18,137 nt of DNA from Alphaproteobacteria bacterium (GCA_013151535.1 JAADIC010000370.1:1-18137), one strand, 5' to 3'; counted from the stretch's first letter, positions 7,569 through 15,563 are shown. Notes: generated by a model not told the origin, from the sequence alone. Numbers and translations: made by a program.

Positions 7569-8804
7569 ATGGCAAGTCTGATCAATCCGACACGGCGTAA
7601 ATTCCTGCTGCGCGGGGCCGCCCTTGGCTGTTCTGCCGCCGCCAGCCCGTTCATGACGCCGATCACGCTGGCGGCGATGCCGGGTGATAATCGTCTTGTG
7701 GTCATCATCCTGCGCGGTGCGATGGATGGCCTTGACGTGGTGCGCCCGGTGGGGGACGAGGATTTCGGCTTTTACCGCCCGACACTAAGCGAGGCGGGTA
7801 ATCCCAGCGATCTGGACGGTTATTTCGCGCTCAATGAACACCTGTCGGCTTTGGCCCCGATGTGGGACAAGGGTGAGCTGGCTTTTGCCCATGCAGTATC
7901 AACGCCCTACCGCGACAAGCGCAGCCATTTTGACGGGCAGGATTTGCTCGAGGCCGGCACCGGTATGGATGTGGGCGTGGGGGCGGTGCGTGATGGTTGG
8001 CTGAACCGGATGTTGTCCAGCGTGCCGGATGTGACCGCCAAAACCGCCTTTGCGGTGGGGCGCGAGGATATGATCCTGCTCAATGGTGAGAACCCGGTTT
8101 CAAGCTGGTCGCCCAATGCGCGGCTTGATCTGTCACCCCAAGGCAAGCGATTGCTTCAGCAGCTATATCATGGCGATGCGCTGTTTCAGGAGGCGGGCAA
8201 TACCGCCACCGAACTGGCGGAGTTGCTGGATATGGGCAGTGAAAACGGCCTTGGCGATGGCGGTATGTCAGACGCGATGATGAACTCGATGATGTCGGCG
8301 GGCAAGGCGGCGCGGGCCAAGGCACTGGCGCGGTTTGCGGGGGAGCGTCTGAACGAAGAAACCCGCATTGCCGCCTTTTCAATCGGTGGCTGGGATACGC
8401 ATCAGAAGCAGGCCAAGGGGATCAAACGCGCGCTGGGCGAGTTGGGTGATGCGGTCACGACGTTGAAAGAAACGCTGGGGGTGAATTGGGGCAAGACGGC
8501 GGTGCTTGCCATGACCGAATTTGGCCGCACGGCGCGTGAAAACGGCTCGGCCGGGGCCGATCACGGCACCGCTGGTGTGATGCTGATGGCGGGCGGGGCG
8601 GTTCGCGGCGGCAAGATTTACGGCGACTGGCCGGGGCTTGGCGAAAGCGCGCTTTATGACAACCGCGACCTGATGCCGACCATGGATGTGCGCGCCTTTG
8701 CCGCCCATACCATGCGCGGGCTGTTCTCGATTGAGCAGGGCGCGCTGGAACGGGCTATTTTCCCGGGGCTGGACATGGGGGCGGACCCGCGTATTCTGCT
8801 GTGA
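7569..8804 (+). CDS. DUF1501 protein with twin-arginine signal
   Basis: A 411-residue protein. Residues 7-35 form a Tat signal (PTRRKFLLRG then an Ala-rich core, ending TLAAM), so the folded protein is exported, perhaps with a cofactor or metal. The body has DUF1501 features: VVIILRGAMDGLDVVRP (about 44-60), HFDGQDLLEAG (about 118), AFSIGGWDTHQKQ (about 271) and TEFGRTARENGSAGADHGTAG (about 315). These are metal-type motifs shared with the alkaline phosphatase/sulfatase superfamily. The enzymatic activity is not known. The start ATG at 7569 has AGGGAG before it (7554-7559, overlapping the end of the DUF1800 gene). It is the second gene of a clear two-gene unit. Confidence 0.93.
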   Translation: MASLINPTRRKFLLRGAALGCSAAASPFMTPITLAAMPGDNRLVVIILRGAMDGLDVVRPVGDEDFGFYRPTLSEAGNPSDLDGYFALNEHLSALAPMWDKGELAFAHAVSTPYRDKRSHFDGQDLLEAGTGMDVGVGAVRDGWLNRMLSSVPDVTAKTAFAVGREDMILLNGENPVSSWSPNARLDLSPQGKRLLQQLYHGDALFQEAGNTATELAELLDMGSENGLGDGGMSDAMMNSMMSAGKAARAKALARFAGERLNEETRIAAFSIGGWDTHQKQAKGIKRALGELGDAVTTLKETLGVNWGKTAVLAMTEFGRTARENGSAGADHGTAGVMLMAGGAVRGGKIYGDWPGLGESALYDNRDLMPTMDVRAFAAHTMRGLFSIEQGALERAIFPGLDMGADPRILL

Positions 8805-8824
8805 TCCAAGCATAGGGTGGGGCG

Positions 8825-9544
8825 ATGGCCGAGCAGCATAATGAAGGCGAGATCGTCAGGGATTGGCAGGTGCCGCCGCGCCCGTCTGACACGCCGCTGA
8901 GTGGAAAATATGTGCGCCTTGAACGCCTGAGTGCCGATCGCCATGCGGCTGATCTTTATCGCGCCAACTCGGCGGATCGGGACGGGCTGATCTGGAAATA
9001 CCTGCCTTATGGGCCGTATTCGTCGGTGTCGGGTTATCACCACTGGGTACGCGAGGTTGAAAGCCACGCTGACCCGCATTTCATGGCGATGATTGATCCT
9101 GAAACCGGCCATGCTGGCGGGGTGATGAGCCTAATGCGGATCGCGCCTGAGCTTGGCTCGATCGAGGTTGGCCATATCAATATCGCGCCGGTCATGCAGC
9201 GCACACAGGCGGTGAGCGAGGCGATTTTTCTGTTGATGAAATGGGTGTTTGAGGCTGGTTACCGGCGTTTCGAGTGGAAATGTGACGCGGCCAATTTACG
9301 CTCGCGCCGATCAGCCGAGCGGTTCGGGTTTTCGTTCGAGGGCGTGTTTCGCCAGCATCTGATCTCCAAGGGGCGCAATCGTGATACGGCGTGGTTCGCC
9401 TGTATCGACAAAGACTGGCCCGCCTTGAAAGAGGCTTATGGCGCGTGGTTATCGCCTGCGAATTTCAACGCCGAGGGGCGGCAGCTTGAAAGCCTGGCGG
9501 ACCTCACGCGGCTGGTTCGGGTGTCAAATGATCCCCTTGGTTGA
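8825..9544 (+). CDS. GNAT-family N-acetyltransferase (RimJ/RimL-like)
   Basis: A 239-residue acetyltransferase-like protein. It begins with the RimJ/RimL strand GKYVRLERLSADRHAADLY (about 27-45). The acetyl-CoA region lies around IEVGHINIAPVMQRTQAVSEAI (about 116-137), and the C-terminal motif is CDAANLRSRRSAERFGFSFEG (about 157-178). It uses acetyl-CoA to modify an amino group; the acceptor (protein N-terminus or small amine) cannot be told from sequence. The canonical Q/RxxGxG/A loop is reduced to QRTQAV, an oddity shared by some members of this group. GGGTGGGGCG precedes the ATG. Gap to the DUF1501 gene is 20 bases, so it may be cotranscribed. Confidence 0.9.
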   Translation: MAEQHNEGEIVRDWQVPPRPSDTPLSGKYVRLERLSADRHAADLYRANSADRDGLIWKYLPYGPYSSVSGYHHWVREVESHADPHFMAMIDPETGHAGGVMSLMRIAPELGSIEVGHINIAPVMQRTQAVSEAIFLLMKWVFEAGYRRFEWKCDAANLRSRRSAERFGFSFEGVFRQHLISKGRNRDTAWFACIDKDWPALKEAYGAWLSPANFNAEGRQLESLADLTRLVRVSNDPLG

Positions 9545-9597
9545 CAAGGATTAAGGAAGTGCCGACATAGGTTTGAAACCTTTACTCGGAGTGATCC

Positions 9598-10176
9598 ATG
9601 CCGCAAGCCCGCCCTGAAGTTCTCGACTTTTTGCTGACCCGCCGTTCGCGGCCCGCCAAGACCCTGCGTACGCCAGTGCCGGATCACGCGGCGTTGATGC
9701 CGATGCTGACAGCCGCCGCGCGTTCGCCCGATCATGGCAAGCTGGAACCCTGGCGGTTTATCGTGCTGGAGGGCGCGGCGTTAACGCGCCTGCAGGAATT
9801 GACCGCAAAGCGCGGGGCGGAACTGGCGCTTGAGCCGGATAAGCTGGACAAGGCGTGCCGCCAGTTTGGTGATGCCGATCTGGTGGTGGCGGTGATATCA
9901 GCGCCGGTGATTTCGCAGAAAGTGGCGGAAGTGGAGCAGATCCTGTCGGCAGGGGCGGTCTGTCTGGCGCTGCTGAATGCGGCTCTGGCAAGTGGCTGGG
10001 GGGCGAATTGGCTGACTGGCTGGATGGCCTCGGATCGGGCGTTTCTGGAAACCGGGTTTGGGCTGGCCCCGCATGAATTTGTCGCCGGATACATCCATAT
10101 GGGCACCGAGACCCATGCGCCGCCGGAACGGCCCCGGCCTGTTATGGTTGCCAAAATCGCGTGGCTGTCGGAATGA
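9598..10176 (+). CDS. Small nitroreductase-family flavoprotein (YdjA-like)
   Basis: A 192-residue member of the nitroreductase fold. FLLTRRSRPAKTL (about 11-23) holds the Arg/Ser pair that binds FMN phosphate, AARSPDHGKLEPWRFIVLEG (about 40-59) is the second FMN segment, and GYIHMGT closes the fold. It is a single-domain, short YdjA-type enzyme that would use NAD(P)H; the substrate is not predictable. The ATG at 9598 has CGGAGTG seven bases before it, and 53 bases separate it from the acetyltransferase. Its stop overlaps the next start as ATGA, so the downstream membrane gene is translationally coupled. Confidence 0.9.
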   Translation: MPQARPEVLDFLLTRRSRPAKTLRTPVPDHAALMPMLTAAARSPDHGKLEPWRFIVLEGAALTRLQELTAKRGAELALEPDKLDKACRQFGDADLVVAVISAPVISQKVAEVEQILSAGAVCLALLNAALASGWGANWLTGWMASDRAFLETGFGLAPHEFVAGYIHMGTETHAPPERPRPVMVAKIAWLSE

Positions 10177-10865
10177 TTTTCGCTGATTTCAGCAAGGCGC
10201 TGGGCCAGATCTGGGATCCGGCGTTTCGGTGGGTTTTGCTGCGCTCGATCCTGATTACGCTGGCCTTGCTTGGGCCGTTCGTGTTCGGGTTCTCGGCGTT
10301 TTTGCAATGGATCGTGCCCGATAGCGTGACCATTCCGTTTTACGGGCCGGTGACGTTTCTGGACAATCTGGCCTCGGGGCTGGGCTTTGTGGCGCTGTTG
10401 TTCCTGACCTCGTTCCTGATGATCCCCGTGGCCGTGGTGTTTATCGGCTTTTCGCTGGATTCAATCGCCGCTGCGGTCGAGGCGAAATTCTACCCGCATC
10501 TGCCCGAGGTTCCACGCCAACCGCTGATCGAGGCGGTGATCGAGACGTTCCGGTTTCTGGCGCTGCTGGCGATTGTCAATCTGCTGGCGCTGATCGTCTA
10601 TTTCGCCTCAACCCTGCTGGCCCCGGTGATTTTCTGGGCGGTGAACGGCCTGATGCTGGGGCGGGAATATTTTCAGCTTGCCGCCATGCGCCGATTGAGC
10701 CGCAAAGAGGCGGATGCGCTTAGGCGCAGATATTTCCTGCCGATCTGGTTCGCCGGGACTTTGATGGCGGTGCCGCTGACGGTGCCGGTATTAAGCCTGA
10801 TCGTGCCAATTCTGGGCGTGGCGACGTTTACCCACCAGTTTCACCGCCTGAACAGGATGCGTTAA
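10173..10865 (+). CDS. EI24/CysZ-like integral membrane protein
   Basis: A 230-residue membrane protein with about five or six hydrophobic segments: VLLRSILITLALLGPFVFGF, LGFVALLFLTSFLMIPVAVV, FLALLAIVNLLALIVYFAST, APVIFWAVNGLMLGREYFQL, and a last one near VPLTVPVLSLIVPILG. The NGLMLGREYFQLAAMRRLSR segment is typical of the EI24 domain (DUF540), which includes the sulfate transporter CysZ. A role in sulfate uptake is possible but not shown; many alphaproteobacterial members have no known substrate. The ATG at 10173 is chosen because it overlaps the nitroreductase stop as ATGA; a GTG at 10161 would add four residues. Its TAA shares the TTAA at 10862-10865 with the stop of the opposing gene. 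Confidence 0.88.
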   Translation: MIFADFSKALGQIWDPAFRWVLLRSILITLALLGPFVFGFSAFLQWIVPDSVTIPFYGPVTFLDNLASGLGFVALLFLTSFLMIPVAVVFIGFSLDSIAAAVEAKFYPHLPEVPRQPLIEAVIETFRFLALLAIVNLLALIVYFASTLLAPVIFWAVNGLMLGREYFQLAAMRRLSRKEADALRRRYFLPIWFAGTLMAVPLTVPVLSLIVPILGVATFTHQFHRLNRMR

Positions 10866-11125
10866 GGTTTGGGAAAGAAATCCAGATCGTCGATGGTGAT
10901 CCAGCCGTTGATGATGGTGACGACAATCGGGATATAAAGCACGGTTGCCAGCACCGTCACCCAGACCGCCTTTTTCTTCAGCATCGGATCGACCGGGGCC
11001 GAGGCCGGGGTGCCGGGCACGACCTTGCCATCCTCGGTCTGGCTTTTGATCCTGAGCGGCAGGATGATGAAAACGCACATGAACCAGATGACAAGGTAAA
11101 GCACGGCGGCGGAAATAAAGTTCAT
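10862..11125 (-). CDS. DUF1467 small membrane protein
   Basis: An 87-residue protein with two membrane helices (about 5-23 and 54-73) joined by a polar linker, DGKVVPGTPASAPVDPM. The length and the motif VIWFMCVFIILPLRIKSQ fit DUF1467, a family of alphaproteobacteria whose function is unknown. Its ATG overlaps the stop of the epimerase gene by one base (TGATG), so the two are translationally coupled. It ends tail to tail with the EI24 gene. It may help a membrane partner of the epimerase pathway, but this rests only on gene order. Confidence 0.88.
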   Translation of the reverse strand: MNFISAAVLYLVIWFMCVFIILPLRIKSQTEDGKVVPGTPASAPVDPMLKKKAVWVTVLATVLYIPIVVTIINGWITIDDLDFFPKP

Positions 11126-11529
11126 CAGATTTGCTCCAGTTCGATCAGGGTTCCGGTAAAGTCTTTCGGGTGCAGGAACAAAACCGGCTTGCCATGGGCC
11201 CCGATTTTCGGCGCGCCGGTGCCAAGTACGCGCGCGCCGCTGGCTTGCAGCTTGTCGCGCGCCGCCAGAATATCCTCGACCTCGTAACAGATATGGTGGA
11301 TGCCGCCGGAGGGGTTTTTGTCGAGGAAACCCTGTATGGGCGAGGCGTCGCCAAGCGGGTGCAGCAGTTCAATTTTGGTGTTGGGCAGGGTGATGAAAAC
11401 CACGGTCACGCCGTGATCCGGCTCGTCCTGTTTGGGCTTTACATCCGCGCCCAGGGTATCGCGGTAAAGCGCGATTGCGGCGTCCAGATCAGGCACGGCG
11501 ATGGCAACATGGTTCAGGCGACCGATCAT
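11125..11529 (-). CDS. mce: Methylmalonyl-CoA epimerase
   Basis: A 134-residue vicinal-oxygen-chelate enzyme that interconverts (R)- and (S)-methylmalonyl-CoA in propionyl-CoA breakdown. Visible features are RLNHVAIAVPDLDAAIALYRD (residues 4-24, metal ligand His7), PNTKIELLHPL (Glu near 50), GGIHHICYEVEDI (His near 78) and GTLIELEQ at the end (metal ligand Glu). The ATG at 11529 has CGGAGC at a good distance and gives the standard family start MIGRLNHVAIAV; the frame continues 19 codons further upstream without similarity. It is the first gene of a two-gene unit with DUF1467. Confidence 0.95.
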   Translation of the reverse strand: MIGRLNHVAIAVPDLDAAIALYRDTLGADVKPKQDEPDHGVTVVFITLPNTKIELLHPLGDASPIQGFLDKNPSGGIHHICYEVEDILAARDKLQASGARVLGTGAPKIGAHGKPVLFLHPKDFTGTLIELEQI

Positions 11530-11612
11530 TGGCGGCTCCGTTCGTTGGGATGTCTGGGTGATAGCCAGCGGCGGGCCTCGGTGCAATGGGGCAAATATAT
11601 CTCAACCCCGCT

Positions 11613-13316
11613 TCAAATCCTCGAATCCTCGAACGCGTCATTCTGGCTGAGATAGATATTCCCGCCCAGCTTTTGCAGAAAACTTGTGCGCTTGAGGCGG
11701 TCCATCACCGGCCCTTTCACTTCGGACAGGTGCAGGCGCACATGGTTGTCATGCAGGCGCTCGTTCAGCGCCTCGATGCTTTCAAGCGCCGAGGCGTCGA
11801 TGAAGTTGACCGCCGGGCACATCAGCACCACGTTTTTGATGGCGGGATCAGCCGCCAGGGTGCTGTTGATCGTGTCCTCGAGAAAGCGAGCGTTGGGGAA
11901 ATAAAGGCTCTCGTCGATGCGGATTGACAGGGTCTCGGGGTCGGTCTCCACCGCGTGGCGCAGGATGTTGCGAAAATGCTCGGTTCCCGGCACGCGGCCG
12001 ACGATGGCGTAATGGGGTTTTGAGGTGCGTTGCAGGTGTAAAAACAGCGAAATCGCAACGCCGGTGATGATGCCGATTTCCACCCCTTGCAGCAGGGTCA
12101 GCAGGATTGTGGCGGCCATGGCGGCAAAATCGGCCTTGGAATAGGCGAAGGTGTGGCGGATGGTTTTGAGGTCAACCAGTGACAGCACCGCCACAAAGAT
12201 CGTCGCCCCCAGCGTCGCTTTTGGCAGGTAATAGATCAGCGGCGTCAGGAACACCGTCGCCATGGCGATGCCGATGGCGGTGAAGGCCCCGGCGGCGGGG
12301 GTTTGCGCCCCGGCCTCGAAGTTGACCACCGAGCGCGAAAAGCCACCGGTGACCGGAAAACCACCCGACACGGCCGAGCCGAGATTGGCGGTGCCAAGGG
12401 CGATCAGCTCCTGATCGGGATCAATCCGCTGGCGGCGTTTGGCGGCGAGGGTCTGGGCCACCGACACGGTTTCAACATAGCCGACGATGGAGATCAGCAA
12501 GGCGGGCATGGCCAGTTCGCGCCACAGGGCGGCATCAAATGCGGGAATGGCGGGGGCGGGCAGGGCGTTGGGGATCGCGCCGACAACCAAGACCCCCACA
12601 TGATCCAAACTGAACAGAAACACCACCAGCGTGGTGGCGGTGATCGACAGGATCGGGGCCATTTTGACGCCGATATCGGCCAAACGCTCGCTTAGCCCGG
12701 CCTTTTTCAAGAGCGGTTTCAGCTTTCTGCGCGCCCAATACAGAAACACAATCGCGCCAAGCCCGATCAGGGCGGTATCAAGGTTGAACTGGTCGATCCG
12801 GGCAAACAGGCTTTCAAGGATTTGCAGCAGGTTGTGGCCCTCGATCGGGATGCCGGTCAGGTTCTTGATTTGTCCTGCGGCGATGATGATGGCGGAGGCG
12901 GTGATGAAACCGGAAATCACCGGATGGCTTAGGAAATTGGCCAGAAAGCCCAACCTTAGCAGGCCCATCAGGGTCAGCATCAGGCCCGACAGAAACGCCA
13001 GCAGGATCGCCGCTGCGATATATTCCGGCGTGCCTTGCACCGCCAACTCACCCACCGCCGCCGCCGTCATCAACGAGGCCACGGCGACGGGGCCGACCGC
13101 CAAGGTGCGCGAGGTGCCGAATATCGCATAAATGACCAGAGGCGCGATTGAGGCGTAAAGCCCAACTTCGGGCGGCAGGCCCGCAAGCAGGGCGTAGGCC
13201 AGCGATTGCGGGATCAGCATGATGGTGACGATGATTGCGGCGATCAGGTCGTTGACCAGGGTTTCGCGGTCGTAATCGCGGGCCCAGATCAGGATGGGGA
13301 AATATCGGCTGAACAT
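11613..13316 (-). CDS. SulP-family anion transporter with STAS domain
   Basis: A 567-residue inner-membrane permease. The N-terminal half begins with DLIAAIIVTIMLIPQSLAYALLAGLPPEVGLYAS, the SulP signature, and about 12-14 membrane segments follow (to about residue 415). A C-terminal STAS domain (about 435-550) contains the typical VLMCPAVNFIDASALESIE segment, where a conserved Asp-Ala-Ser is expected. SulP proteins import sulfate, bicarbonate or dicarboxylates. Here the position downstream of a persulfide dioxygenase-like and a rhodanese-like gene favours a sulfur oxyanion. The ATG at 13316 starts at MFSRYFPILIWARDYD, usual for the family. It lies 10 bases after the DUF442 stop, the third gene of the operon. 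Near its 3' end the 8-mer AATCCTCG is repeated in tandem (11616-11631). Confidence 0.93.
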   Translation of the reverse strand: MFSRYFPILIWARDYDRETLVNDLIAAIIVTIMLIPQSLAYALLAGLPPEVGLYASIAPLVIYAIFGTSRTLAVGPVAVASLMTAAAVGELAVQGTPEYIAAAILLAFLSGLMLTLMGLLRLGFLANFLSHPVISGFITASAIIIAAGQIKNLTGIPIEGHNLLQILESLFARIDQFNLDTALIGLGAIVFLYWARRKLKPLLKKAGLSERLADIGVKMAPILSITATTLVVFLFSLDHVGVLVVGAIPNALPAPAIPAFDAALWRELAMPALLISIVGYVETVSVAQTLAAKRRQRIDPDQELIALGTANLGSAVSGGFPVTGGFSRSVVNFEAGAQTPAAGAFTAIGIAMATVFLTPLIYYLPKATLGATIFVAVLSLVDLKTIRHTFAYSKADFAAMAATILLTLLQGVEIGIITGVAISLFLHLQRTSKPHYAIVGRVPGTEHFRNILRHAVETDPETLSIRIDESLYFPNARFLEDTINSTLAADPAIKNVVLMCPAVNFIDASALESIEALNERLHDNHVRLHLSEVKGPVMDRLKRTSFLQKLGGNIYLSQNDAFEDSRI

Positions 13317-13326
13317 CGCTGGGGCC

Positions 13327-13755
13327 TTAGGGTTGGGCGGCCATGGCCTCAAGCTGGGGCTGCTGCTTTTCAAGGTTGTAACCGGCGGCAATGGCCAGTG
13401 AAACGATATCCTGCACGGGCATCTTGCCAGCCATCAGAAACGCCCAGCAAATCGTCGAACGGGTTCCCGAGCGGCAATAGGCAAAGACCGGACCATCGGT
13501 TTTGGCGATCACATCGGCCTGCGCGGTCAGGTTCTGCATGGTCATGCCCTGATTGGAAATCGGGTTGTAGGTGAAAATCATGTCGTGACGCGCGGCCTCG
13601 GCCTTGATGATTTCAGCGTGCAGGCTGGCCTCGATCTCGCTATCGGGGCGGTTGCAAATCAGCGATTTGAAACCGGCCCGGGCGATGTCGGCGACATCGG
13701 CAACCGAGATTTGGCCAGCGACGCTGTAATCGGGGGTGACTCGGTTGATTTGCAT
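13327..13755 (-). CDS. DUF442 rhodanese/phosphatase-like sulfur transferase
   Basis: A 142-residue protein of the DUF442 (TIGR01244) family. The opening INRVTPDYSVAGQISVADVADIARAGFKSLICNRPD is characteristic. The active loop is CRSGTR (Cys94 to Arg99), the six-residue loop of sulfurtransferases rather than the longer phosphatase loop. In the Xylella and Agrobacterium Blh protein this domain is fused in front of a metallo-beta-lactamase-like persulfide dioxygenase; here the two are separate neighbours in one operon. It probably handles persulfide sulfur for or from that enzyme. Ribosome site AGAGAAGA lies before the ATG. Stand-alone activity is not proven. Confidence 0.92.
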   Translation of the reverse strand: MQINRVTPDYSVAGQISVADVADIARAGFKSLICNRPDSEIEASLHAEIIKAEAARHDMIFTYNPISNQGMTMQNLTAQADVIAKTDGPVFAYCRSGTRSTICWAFLMAGKMPVQDIVSLAIAAGYNLEKQQPQLEAMAAQP

Positions 13756-13833
13756 GCGGAATTCTTCTCTTTTACCGGGCCAGAACAGGTTCGCGCGGCT
13801 TAACGCCCCGAAATCCTGCCCCGGGTCAGGTTC

Positions 13834-14697
13834 TTAAAGGCCGTTTACCGGGGTTTTCAGATAGACGACGCCGTTGTCTTCCGGCTCGGGCATGTTGCCG
13901 GCGCGCATGTTGATCTGCAATGACGGGATAATCAGTTTGGGCATGGCCAGTTGCGCGTCGCGCGCGGTGCGGGCCTTGATGAAATCCTGCTTGGTTTTAC
14001 CAGCACCGACATGCACGTTCTTGGCTTTTTGTTCGCCAACCGTGGTTTCCCAGGCGAATTCATCGCGCCCGGGGGCCTTGTAATCATGGCCGACGAAAAT
14101 GCGGGTTTCATCTGGCAGGGACAGGATTTTCTGGATTGAATTATAAAGGTTTTCGGCCGAACCACCCGGGAAATCCACCCGCGCGGTGCCGAAATCGGGC
14201 ATGAACAAAGTGTCGCCGACAAAGGCCGCGCCGTCGATTACAAAGGTCATGCAGGCCGGGGTGTGGCCGGGTGTGTGCAGGATATCACAACGCATCTGGC
14301 CGATATGAATGGCGTCACCATCTTTGAACAGCGCATCGAATTGCGAGCCGTCGCGCTGGAATTTTGTACCCTCGTTGAAGACCTTGCCGAACACTTCCTG
14401 CACCGCTGTTATCTGGTCGCCGATACCGATTTTACCGCCCAATGCCTCTTGCAAATAAGGGGCAGCGCTTAAATGGTCGGCGTGAACATGGGATTCCAGT
14501 ATCCACTCGACCGTCAGGTTTTCGGCCTGAACATAGGCGATCAACGCGTCTGCGGCCTTGGTATCGGTGCGCCCGGAGGCCTGATCGAAATCCAGCACGG
14601 AATCAATGATCGCGCATTTTTCGCCGTTCGGGTCGGACACCACATAAGAGATGGTGTTGGTTGTATCGTCAAAGAAGGCCTTGATCGTCGGGGACAT
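13834..14697 (-). CDS. MBL-fold persulfide dioxygenase-like hydrolase (Blh/ETHE1-related)
   Basis: A 287-residue metallo-hydrolase with the ligand set HVHADH (His70, His72, Asp74, His75), His145 in HTPGHTP, Asp162 in VGDTLF and His204 in VGHD. The arrangement and the RVDFPGGSAENLYNSIQKIL segment match the ETHE1/Blh branch, which uses a single iron to oxidise glutathione persulfide to sulfite, rather than a lactamase. In BigR-regulated loci Blh is needed for growth with sulfide. The ATG at 14697 is preferred: GGAG and AGG lie just before it, while the ATG at 14715 would place the ribosome site inside the gene. It is the first gene of the operon, divergent from the ArsR repressor. Substrate is inferred from family and context. 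Confidence 0.92.
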   Translation of the reverse strand: MSPTIKAFFDDTTNTISYVVSDPNGEKCAIIDSVLDFDQASGRTDTKAADALIAYVQAENLTVEWILESHVHADHLSAAPYLQEALGGKIGIGDQITAVQEVFGKVFNEGTKFQRDGSQFDALFKDGDAIHIGQMRCDILHTPGHTPACMTFVIDGAAFVGDTLFMPDFGTARVDFPGGSAENLYNSIQKILSLPDETRIFVGHDYKAPGRDEFAWETTVGEQKAKNVHVGAGKTKQDFIKARTARDAQLAMPKLIIPSLQINMRAGNMPEPEDNGVVYLKTPVNGL

Positions 14698-14758
14698 CCT
14701 ATTTCTCCATTTCAACTGTGTCGGTAGTCTAGCTTTGAAATCAGCATATAGCGATGGT

Positions 14759-14788
14759 TTTATATATTACAATATTGATATATATAAA
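14759..14788. promoter_or_regulatory. AT-rich dyad, probable BigR/SqrR operator
   Basis: TTTATATAT (14759-14767) is the inverted copy of ATATATAAA (14780-14788). At the centre lies the perfect palindrome CAATATTG (14770-14777), flanked by two mismatched bases on each side. In all 26 of 30 positions obey the symmetry. It sits in the 144-base gap between the divergent hydrolase operon (start 61 bases away) and the repressor gene (start 54 bases away), where it would cover both promoters. BigR is known to bind an AT-rich palindrome in its own promoter, so the match in position and composition is good, but binding is inferred. Confidence 0.75.
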
Positions 14789-14841
14789 TATGCGCGTAAC
14801 GCGTGACACGGGCGATAATTAAGTGTATTGATAATTTTGTA

Positions 14842-15162
14842 ATGATTGAAAATACCGAAAACGAGCACCTGATGGCCGATCTTCAGGCGAGCGCAGGTGA
14901 GGCCGCTGCCCTGATGAAGACGCTGTCCAACACGGCGCGGCTGATGATTCTGTGCCAGTTGGTCGAGGGCGAACGCTCGGTCGCGGAGCTGGAAAAGAAC
15001 CTTGATACCAAGCAGCCCAACGTGTCGCAACAATTGGCGCGGCTGCGGATGGAAGGCTATGTTGCGCCGCGGCGCGACGGGCGCACGATATATTATTCGC
15101 TGGCGGATGAACGGGTGGCGAAGGTGATCCGAAACCTGCACCAGACCTTCTGCCCACGTTAA
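14842..15162 (+). CDS. bigR: ArsR-family sulfide/persulfide sensor (BigR/SqrR type)
   Basis: A 106-residue winged-helix repressor. It has the ArsR helix-turn-helix SVAELEKNLDTKQPNVSQQLARLRMEGYV (residues 46-74) and the wing RRDGRTIYYSL. Two cysteines are diagnostic: Cys38 in LMILCQL and Cys104 in TFCPR, 66 residues apart, exactly the spacing of the sensing pair Cys42/Cys108 in BigR and Cys41/Cys107 in SqrR. Persulfides link that pair and release DNA. Metal-sensor motifs such as CxCxxC are absent. The ATG at 14842 is assumed; GTG at 14803 and ATG at 14872 are alternatives, and no good ribosome site separates them. It is divergent from the persulfide hydrolase operon, with an AT-rich dyad between. 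Confidence 0.9.
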   Translation: MIENTENEHLMADLQASAGEAAALMKTLSNTARLMILCQLVEGERSVAELEKNLDTKQPNVSQQLARLRMEGYVAPRRDGRTIYYSLADERVAKVIRNLHQTFCPR

Positions 15163-15168
15163 AACCGC

Positions 15169-15182
15169 TTGATTTGCATCAA
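15169..15182 (+). promoter_or_regulatory. Perfect FNR/FnrL binding box
   Basis: TTGATTTGCATCAA matches the consensus TTGAT-N4-ATCAA at all ten fixed positions. It is centred about 65 bases before the DksA-like start codon (15241), a normal place for an activator box at about -41 from a transcription start, and 7 bases after the bigR stop. It predicts oxygen-dependent control of the DksA-like gene and perhaps the small gene after it. Confidence 0.85.
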
Positions 15183-15240
15183 GGCAGTGGCCATGCTGCC
15201 CCCCTAATTTACTGTGAAAGCAATCTTGATGAGGGGTGAC

Positions 15241-15558
15241 ATGGCCGATATCGAAACCCGCAAAAAGCAACTTGAAACCCGTCTGGCGGAACTGAACCGG
15301 CGCTTGCACGGCATTGAAACCTCGCTGGATACGGAGCCAAATCCGGATGTGGAGGATCGGGCCTCGGAACGCGAGGATGACGAGGTTCTGGAAAGCCTTG
15401 GCAATTCCGGCCTGCTGGAGATACAGATGATCGGGGCGGCGCTTGGGCGGATCGTTGACGGGGTTTACGGCGAATGTGTCAAATGTGGAGATACGATTGC
15501 CGAGGAACGTTTGGATTTGCTGCCCTACGCCCCGCTCTGTCGGGATTGTGCAGATTAA
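15241..15558 (+). CDS. DksA/TraR-type C4 zinc-finger protein
   Basis: A 105-residue protein: a coiled-coil-like N-terminus (TRKKQLETRLAELNRRLHGIE, residues 6-25), an acidic stretch with DVEDRASEREDDEVLE (36-51), and a C-terminal C4 zinc finger CVKC...CRDC (Cys79, 82, 100, 103). It is shorter than E. coli DksA (151 residues) and resembles the short alphaproteobacterial forms that bind RNA polymerase in the secondary channel and adjust transcription. GAGGGGTGAC before the ATG at 15241 supports that start; an in-frame ATG at 15229 lies inside the ribosome site. A perfect FNR box upstream points to induction at low oxygen. Exact targets unknown. Confidence 0.9.
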   Translation: MADIETRKKQLETRLAELNRRLHGIETSLDTEPNPDVEDRASEREDDEVLESLGNSGLLEIQMIGAALGRIVDGVYGECVKCGDTIAEERLDLLPYAPLCRDCAD

Positions 15559-15563
15559 GGCTT

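Noticed and set aside
11616..11631. Tandem AATCCTCG at the 3' end of the SulP gene
   Set aside because: A single 8-base duplication at the last codons; too small to interpret.
11131..11927. Plus-strand open frames across the epimerase and SulP genes
   Set aside because: Shadows of well-identified minus-strand genes, with no ribosome site.
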